Origin: Chitinophagaceae bacterium
Lineage (GTDB): Bacteria; Bacteroidota; Bacteroidia; Chitinophagales; Chitinophagaceae
Direction: 5' to 3'
Length of the DNA: 25,391 nucleotides
Assembly: GCA_021323155.1 (NCBI GenBank)
Contig: JAJTCI010000003.1
Coordinates: 1 to 25,391 of the forward strand
Shown piece by piece: positions 21,710-25,391 of the stretch (position 1 is the stretch's first letter; each line of letters opens with the position of its first letter). The notes beneath the pieces were generated by a model that did no database searches, was not told where the DNA came from, and worked only from the letters and a program-made list of their open reading frames with translations. The position numbers and the translations under genes are program-made.

Positions 21710-22828
21710 ATGGCTGGCATTTACATCCACATCCCCTTCTGCAGAAAAGCCTGCCATTACTGCAACTTTCATTTTTCCACTTCGGCGTCAAATATTTCCG
21801 AAATGGTTAATGCAATTGTAAAAGAGTCAGGAATGCGCAATGATTACCTTATTGAGCCGGTAGAGACCATTTATTTCGGCGGCGGCACCCCTTCACTCCT
21901 GGCAATGGAAGAGGCGCGCAGGTTATTGGATGCCATTCATAGCAACTTTAACGTTACGAGCGATGCGGAAGTTACGCTTGAAGCAAATCCCGACGACATC
22001 ACCGGCGCAAAACTCAGTGAATGGCGATCGATCGGCATCAACCGGTTGAGCATCGGGGTACAGTCTTTTTTTGACGAAGACCTCCAATGGATGAACCGGG
22101 CGCACGATGCTTCGCAGGCAGTGATTTCACTGAAGGAGTCATTGGCGCACTTCAACAACATAACGATCGACCTGATATATGGCACACCCACACTGACCGA
22201 TGAAAACTGGCAATCGAATGTTGACAAGGCGATCGGTTTAGGCATCCCGCATCTTTCCTGTTATGCGCTCACCGTTGAACCCAGGACAGCGCTCGACACC
22301 TTGGTGAGGCAGAAAAAAAAGGAACCGGTAGACCCCGATAAACAGGCGAGGCATTTTGAGTCGCTGATGCGGTGGATGAAAGCAGCCGGCTATGAACACT
22401 ACGAGATCTCCAACTTCGCGAAACCAGGATTCCGCAGCAGGCACAACAGCAGTTACTGGAAAGGACATCCTTACCTGGGCCTGGGACCCTCCGCGCATTC
22501 ATTCAATGGCAGGGAAAGGGAGTGGAACATCAGCAACAACGCGCTTTACCTGGACAGCATCGCCGGCGATATATTGCCTGCGGAAAAAGAAGTACTTACC
22601 GGGATCCAGCAGTTGAACGAATACATCATGATCAGCCTGCGAACGGCTGAAGGGCTTTCACTGGAATACATTGCCGGCCGGTGGGGTGCCGATGTTGCCG
22701 GGGGCATAAAAAAGGATGCCGCCATTTTCCTTCGGGAAGGAACCATGACGGCATCCGGTGATATTCTATACCTGGCTGACGCGGGCAAACTGCTTGCCGA
22801 TGGTATTGCGGCCAGGCTCTTTCGTTAA
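21710..22828 (+). CDS. hemW: radical SAM heme chaperone HemW
   Basis: A radical SAM protein that binds and delivers heme; it is often mislabelled coproporphyrinogen III oxidase. At 372 residues it has the family size. The start MAGIYIHIPFCRKACHYCNF shows the iron-sulfur motif CxxxCxxC at Cys11, Cys15 and Cys18. Glycine motif YFGGGTPS lies near residue 58, with DLIYGTP near 155 and HYEISNFAKPG near 228. The C-terminal HemN-like winged segment ends with DGIAARLFR. I chose the ATG at 21710 over the in-frame ATG at 21548, which would add 54 unlike residues and overlap the divergent gene. The stop codon touches the stop codon of the next convergent gene. Confidence 0.93.
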   Translation: MAGIYIHIPFCRKACHYCNFHFSTSASNISEMVNAIVKESGMRNDYLIEPVETIYFGGGTPSLLAMEEARRLLDAIHSNFNVTSDAEVTLEANPDDITGAKLSEWRSIGINRLSIGVQSFFDEDLQWMNRAHDASQAVISLKESLAHFNNITIDLIYGTPTLTDENWQSNVDKAIGLGIPHLSCYALTVEPRTALDTLVRQKKKEPVDPDKQARHFESLMRWMKAAGYEHYEISNFAKPGFRSRHNSSYWKGHPYLGLGPSAHSFNGREREWNISNNALYLDSIAGDILPAEKEVLTGIQQLNEYIMISLRTAEGLSLEYIAGRWGADVAGGIKKDAAIFLREGTMTASGDILYLADAGKLLADGIAARLFR

Positions 22829-25282
22829 TTAATTACCACCAAGTCCTCCACCGCCACCATTCGCGCGGTTATTCTCATCTTCAGAACCTGTCTTCCTGTT
22901 CCGCGCGGCTTTTACCTGCGTGCTGCCAAAACGGTAGCTGAAGTTGATTCGGAATACGCGGCTTTCGCTGCTGCCATATGCACGCAGGTACTGGCCGGCG
23001 AAGTTGGTATCGCTGTCGAACCTGAATGTCTTCAACACATCGCTTAATGCAAAACGCAGCGTACCCATTCCTTTCAACACGGTCTGTTGCAGGCCCAGGT
23101 CCATCTGGCCCATTATTTTTGTTTTGAAGGTACCACCCCAGAGTCCAGGCCCGTTGATCCATCCACTCAATTCAGCGGTGGTTGTCTTGCCAAGCTTGAG
23201 GCTGTTCTGCGCGAACACACGGTAAGAGAATACATCCACATCGATCTTTCTCATCGGTCCCAGGTCGGCCTGGTACTTTGAATAGAACGCGTTCACGTTG
23301 GTAAAGAGGCTGTAATTCTTGTAAGAAAAGGGAAAACTGATATTAAGACCGATGTTGTCCTGCGTGGCAAGATTCTTCTTCGTAAGGAAACTCTTCGAGG
23401 TCTCGATCACGTCGGTGATCTGCGCGAATACATCTTCGGTATGACTATAACTAAGACTGGTTGTTAGCTTGAACTTATAAATATTCGTTACACTCAAGGC
23501 ATGCGTGAATTGAGGTGTGAGTTCAGTGTTCCCTTTCATGTATGTGTATGCATCCAGCTTAAATTCAAACGGGTTGAGGTCCTGGTAAGCCGGCCTGTCG
23601 ATCCGCCTGCTATAAGAAAGACTCCATTGGTTCCTGGGATTCTTATTAAAAGTAACCGCCGCGCTTGGAAAGAGATTGGTGTAATCGCGTTTGAAAGAAG
23701 AATCAAAGGGCACATAGGTGCTTCCGTTGTTGCGGAGCCCTGTTGACCTTCCTTCGGTAACCGTGTTCTCCATACGCACGCCCACCTGGTACATCCATCC
23801 CTTTAACTGCTTGTTGTAGTTCAGGTAAGCCGCGTTGATGTTCTCGTTATAACGGAAGCGGTTGCTTTTATCCTTATCCAGGTCTTTTGTTGACCCTACG
23901 ATATTGTAACGTTGAAAGTCATTGTCAGTGCGTATGATGGAAGTCTTGCCACCAATGCCGAACCTTCCCTTGTTCAGGTGTTGTTCATAATCCACTTTAC
24001 CGGAATAGATCCTGATCTCGGTTGGAGAGACCATGTTGTTCACTTCACGGCTTGTTTCGGCGGTGCCGCTGGCGTTCAGGTAAATATTAGTGAGCAACTG
24101 GTCGGTGATGATATCGAACACAGAATGATCCACGTCAATATTCAGGTCACGCCCCGCTGTGTCACTGTGTTTGAAGTTGATGTTATAATTGGTGTTGTCG
24201 CGCCTGCTCACGTTATTATTGGTAGCGCTCAATTGTTTCACACCGGCTTTGGTGGGCAGGTAACTGATCATCGTATTGCTCTGGCTGATGCTCCGCGGGT
24301 CCGCGCGCACCCCGTTCAGCAGCACGCCGATCGTATTAAACCGGTTGATCAGGAAATCAGCACCTACTTTGAAGTTGTGGCTTTGATTGCGGTTGATATT
24401 CTTGGAATGCTGGTCGAAGATACTGTCAGCTACTTCCCTGTACAGGTTGAAAGGACTTTCGTTCCTTGCCCGGTTGTGGTTGTAGGTACCAAACAGGTTC
24501 AGTGTCTTACTGCGGTGGTTGATCGCGATGCCCGCGTTGTATTTTGAATAGATACCGATACCATAACCCGCATTCACCGACCCGTTCGTGCCGAGTGTTT
24601 TGTTGCGCTTCAGGCGGATATTGATAATACCAGCGTTACCGGCCGCCTCGTACTTGGCGGAAGGATTGGTGATGATCTCGATCGATTCTATCTGCGCGGA
24701 CTGCAACGTCTTAAGGTATTCACTCAGGTCTTTTCCCGCCAATGGCGACGGTTTACCGTCGATGAACACCTGCACGCCGTTCTTACCACTGATACTGATG
24801 TTATCGTCCCGGTCGATCTGCACACCCGGCGCCTTGCGTAACAATTCAAGCGCGTCCTGGCCTACCGCGTTAATCGTTCCTTCTACATTGAATATGGTCT
24901 TATCGGCTTTTACTTCCACCAGTTGCTTTCTACCGGTAACGGTCACGTCCCCAAGGTTACTCCCGCTTTTGACAAGCGATAAGGATGGCCCTTCAATCTC
25001 AGTGGTGCCGGTAACATCGAATAATGAAGAGTATTTCATCGCGAAGCCAACATGCGACACAGTCACCAGGTATTTACCTTCCTTGATGCCACTCATGATG
25101 TACCTGCCTTCTTTGTTGGTCACGGCTAGCTTTGCCACGGATGAGTCCTTCGACCGCAGCAACGAAACCGTCGCGTTGGCCAGTGGCTTTTCATCGGCGT
25201 CTTTAATAAGCCCGGAAATTGACTGGGCATTCAGTGCGAAAGAACACACACTGAAGAGGATCAGGGGTAGTAACTTTTTCAT
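22829..25282 (-). CDS. TonB-dependent-type outer-membrane protein with carboxypeptidase-regulatory-like domain
   Basis: An 817-residue outer-membrane protein of the outer-membrane beta-barrel family close to TonB-dependent receptors. Signal peptide MKKLLPLILFSVCSFALNAQ (1-20) is followed by a carboxypeptidase-regulatory-like domain (about 21-105; SGLIKDADEKPLANATVSLL). A plug-like domain spans about 120-228, with GDVTVTGRKQLVEVKADKT, ELLRKAPGVQIDRDDNISI, GKNGVQVFIDGKPSPL and ITNPSAKYEAAGNAGIINI. The rest is barrel, ending in a Gly/Asn-rich tail (about 790-817). Substrate is unknown; there is no SusD neighbour. Upstream in-frame ATGs up to 25390 would add 36 residues before the signal peptide, so 25282 is chosen. 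A -7-like TGAATTTG lies at 25325-25332. Its stop abuts the hemW stop. Confidence 0.9.
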   Translation of the reverse strand: MKKLLPLILFSVCSFALNAQSISGLIKDADEKPLANATVSLLRSKDSSVAKLAVTNKEGRYIMSGIKEGKYLVTVSHVGFAMKYSSLFDVTGTTEIEGPSLSLVKSGSNLGDVTVTGRKQLVEVKADKTIFNVEGTINAVGQDALELLRKAPGVQIDRDDNISISGKNGVQVFIDGKPSPLAGKDLSEYLKTLQSAQIESIEIITNPSAKYEAAGNAGIINIRLKRNKTLGTNGSVNAGYGIGIYSKYNAGIAINHRSKTLNLFGTYNHNRARNESPFNLYREVADSIFDQHSKNINRNQSHNFKVGADFLINRFNTIGVLLNGVRADPRSISQSNTMISYLPTKAGVKQLSATNNNVSRRDNTNYNINFKHSDTAGRDLNIDVDHSVFDIITDQLLTNIYLNASGTAETSREVNNMVSPTEIRIYSGKVDYEQHLNKGRFGIGGKTSIIRTDNDFQRYNIVGSTKDLDKDKSNRFRYNENINAAYLNYNKQLKGWMYQVGVRMENTVTEGRSTGLRNNGSTYVPFDSSFKRDYTNLFPSAAVTFNKNPRNQWSLSYSRRIDRPAYQDLNPFEFKLDAYTYMKGNTELTPQFTHALSVTNIYKFKLTTSLSYSHTEDVFAQITDVIETSKSFLTKKNLATQDNIGLNISFPFSYKNYSLFTNVNAFYSKYQADLGPMRKIDVDVFSYRVFAQNSLKLGKTTTAELSGWINGPGLWGGTFKTKIMGQMDLGLQQTVLKGMGTLRFALSDVLKTFRFDSDTNFAGQYLRAYGSSESRVFRINFSYRFGSTQVKAARNRKTGSEDENNRANGGGGGLGGN

Positions 25283-25391
25283 TTTATCTCGACTATTGTA
25301 GCGCGAAGGTCTTCCAATTCGTGACAAATTCATGACATTTGACCTTAATAACACTATAATTATTTGATAGGCGGTTGAACAGGGCGACAAA
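25283..25391. other. upstream region of the right-hand outer-membrane gene
   Basis: This 109-bp leader ends at the window edge. On the minus strand TGAATTTG (25325-25332) is a seven-of-eight match to the -7 consensus, about 42 nt before the start. No clear -33 TTG, operator or terminator is visible. Confidence 0.35.

Noticed and set aside
21678..21791. longer start for the Omp85-like protein
   Set aside because: The extra Cys-rich residues are the antisense of the HemW iron-sulfur motif, and a proper signal peptide begins at 21677.
25283..25390. longer start for the right-hand outer-membrane protein
   Set aside because: The extra 36 residues precede a complete signal peptide at 25282.
1..25391. 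mobile elements, CRISPR, tRNA or phage genes
   Set aside because: No transposase, integrase, spaced direct repeats or cloverleaf with CCA-side features was found on reading both strands.

Overview
The window (about 50% GC) comes from a member of the Bacteroidota, most likely Chitinophagaceae or a close relative. Evidence: a complete gldKLMN type IX secretion/gliding core, two TonB-dependent outer-membrane proteins with N-terminal carboxypeptidase-regulatory-like domains, a DUF4271 membrane protein, a sigma factor paired with an inner-membrane/beta-barrel hybrid protein of a kind common in that family, and several matches to the Bacteroidota promoter (TTG about 19 nt before TAnnTTTG). No tRNA, rRNA, CRISPR array, insertion sequence or phage gene was seen; this looks like ordinary chromosome.

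Layout. 1-5751 (minus strand): a TonB-dependent receptor, a malic enzyme with a phosphotransacetylase-like C-terminus, and an MlaE-type lipid-transport permease whose partner genes lie beyond the left edge. 5752-6065: the only gene-free stretch over 300 bases, a divergent control region holding a TonB-receptor promoter with a strong inverted repeat, and the sigma-factor promoter. 6066-8126 (plus): ECF sigma factor, the anti-sigma-like/beta-barrel protein, then a terminator. 8151-10586 (plus): a small lipoprotein, uvrC, and a terminator. 10726-15760 (minus): promoter-gldK-gldL-gldM-gldN-terminator. 15884-17914 (minus): a thioredoxin/six-hairpin protein of the YyaL/DUF255 family. 17985-21677 (minus): an Omp85-like gene, a DUF4271 gene and a hemD-like gene ending at a terminator. 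21710-22828 (plus): hemW. 22829-25282 (minus): a second TonB-dependent-type outer-membrane protein abutting hemW stop to stop.

How they fit together. The strongest common theme is the cell envelope. GldL and GldM form the proton-driven motor, and GldK and GldN the periplasmic/outer-membrane ring, of type IX secretion. The Omp85-like and DUF4271 proteins, two TonB-type receptors, MlaE and the sigma-linked beta-barrel protein also act in the envelope. The part I consider least explored is the sigma/beta-barrel pair at 6066-8074. It could be a single-protein link between outer membrane and cytoplasmic sigma factor, but this is inference from architecture. The second is the Omp85-DUF4271-HemD operon.

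Starts were moved downstream of the longest open frame for the sigma factor, gldK, the DUF4271 gene, the Omp85-like gene, hemW and the right-hand TonB-type gene. The basis was signal peptides, domain starts or promoter positions.
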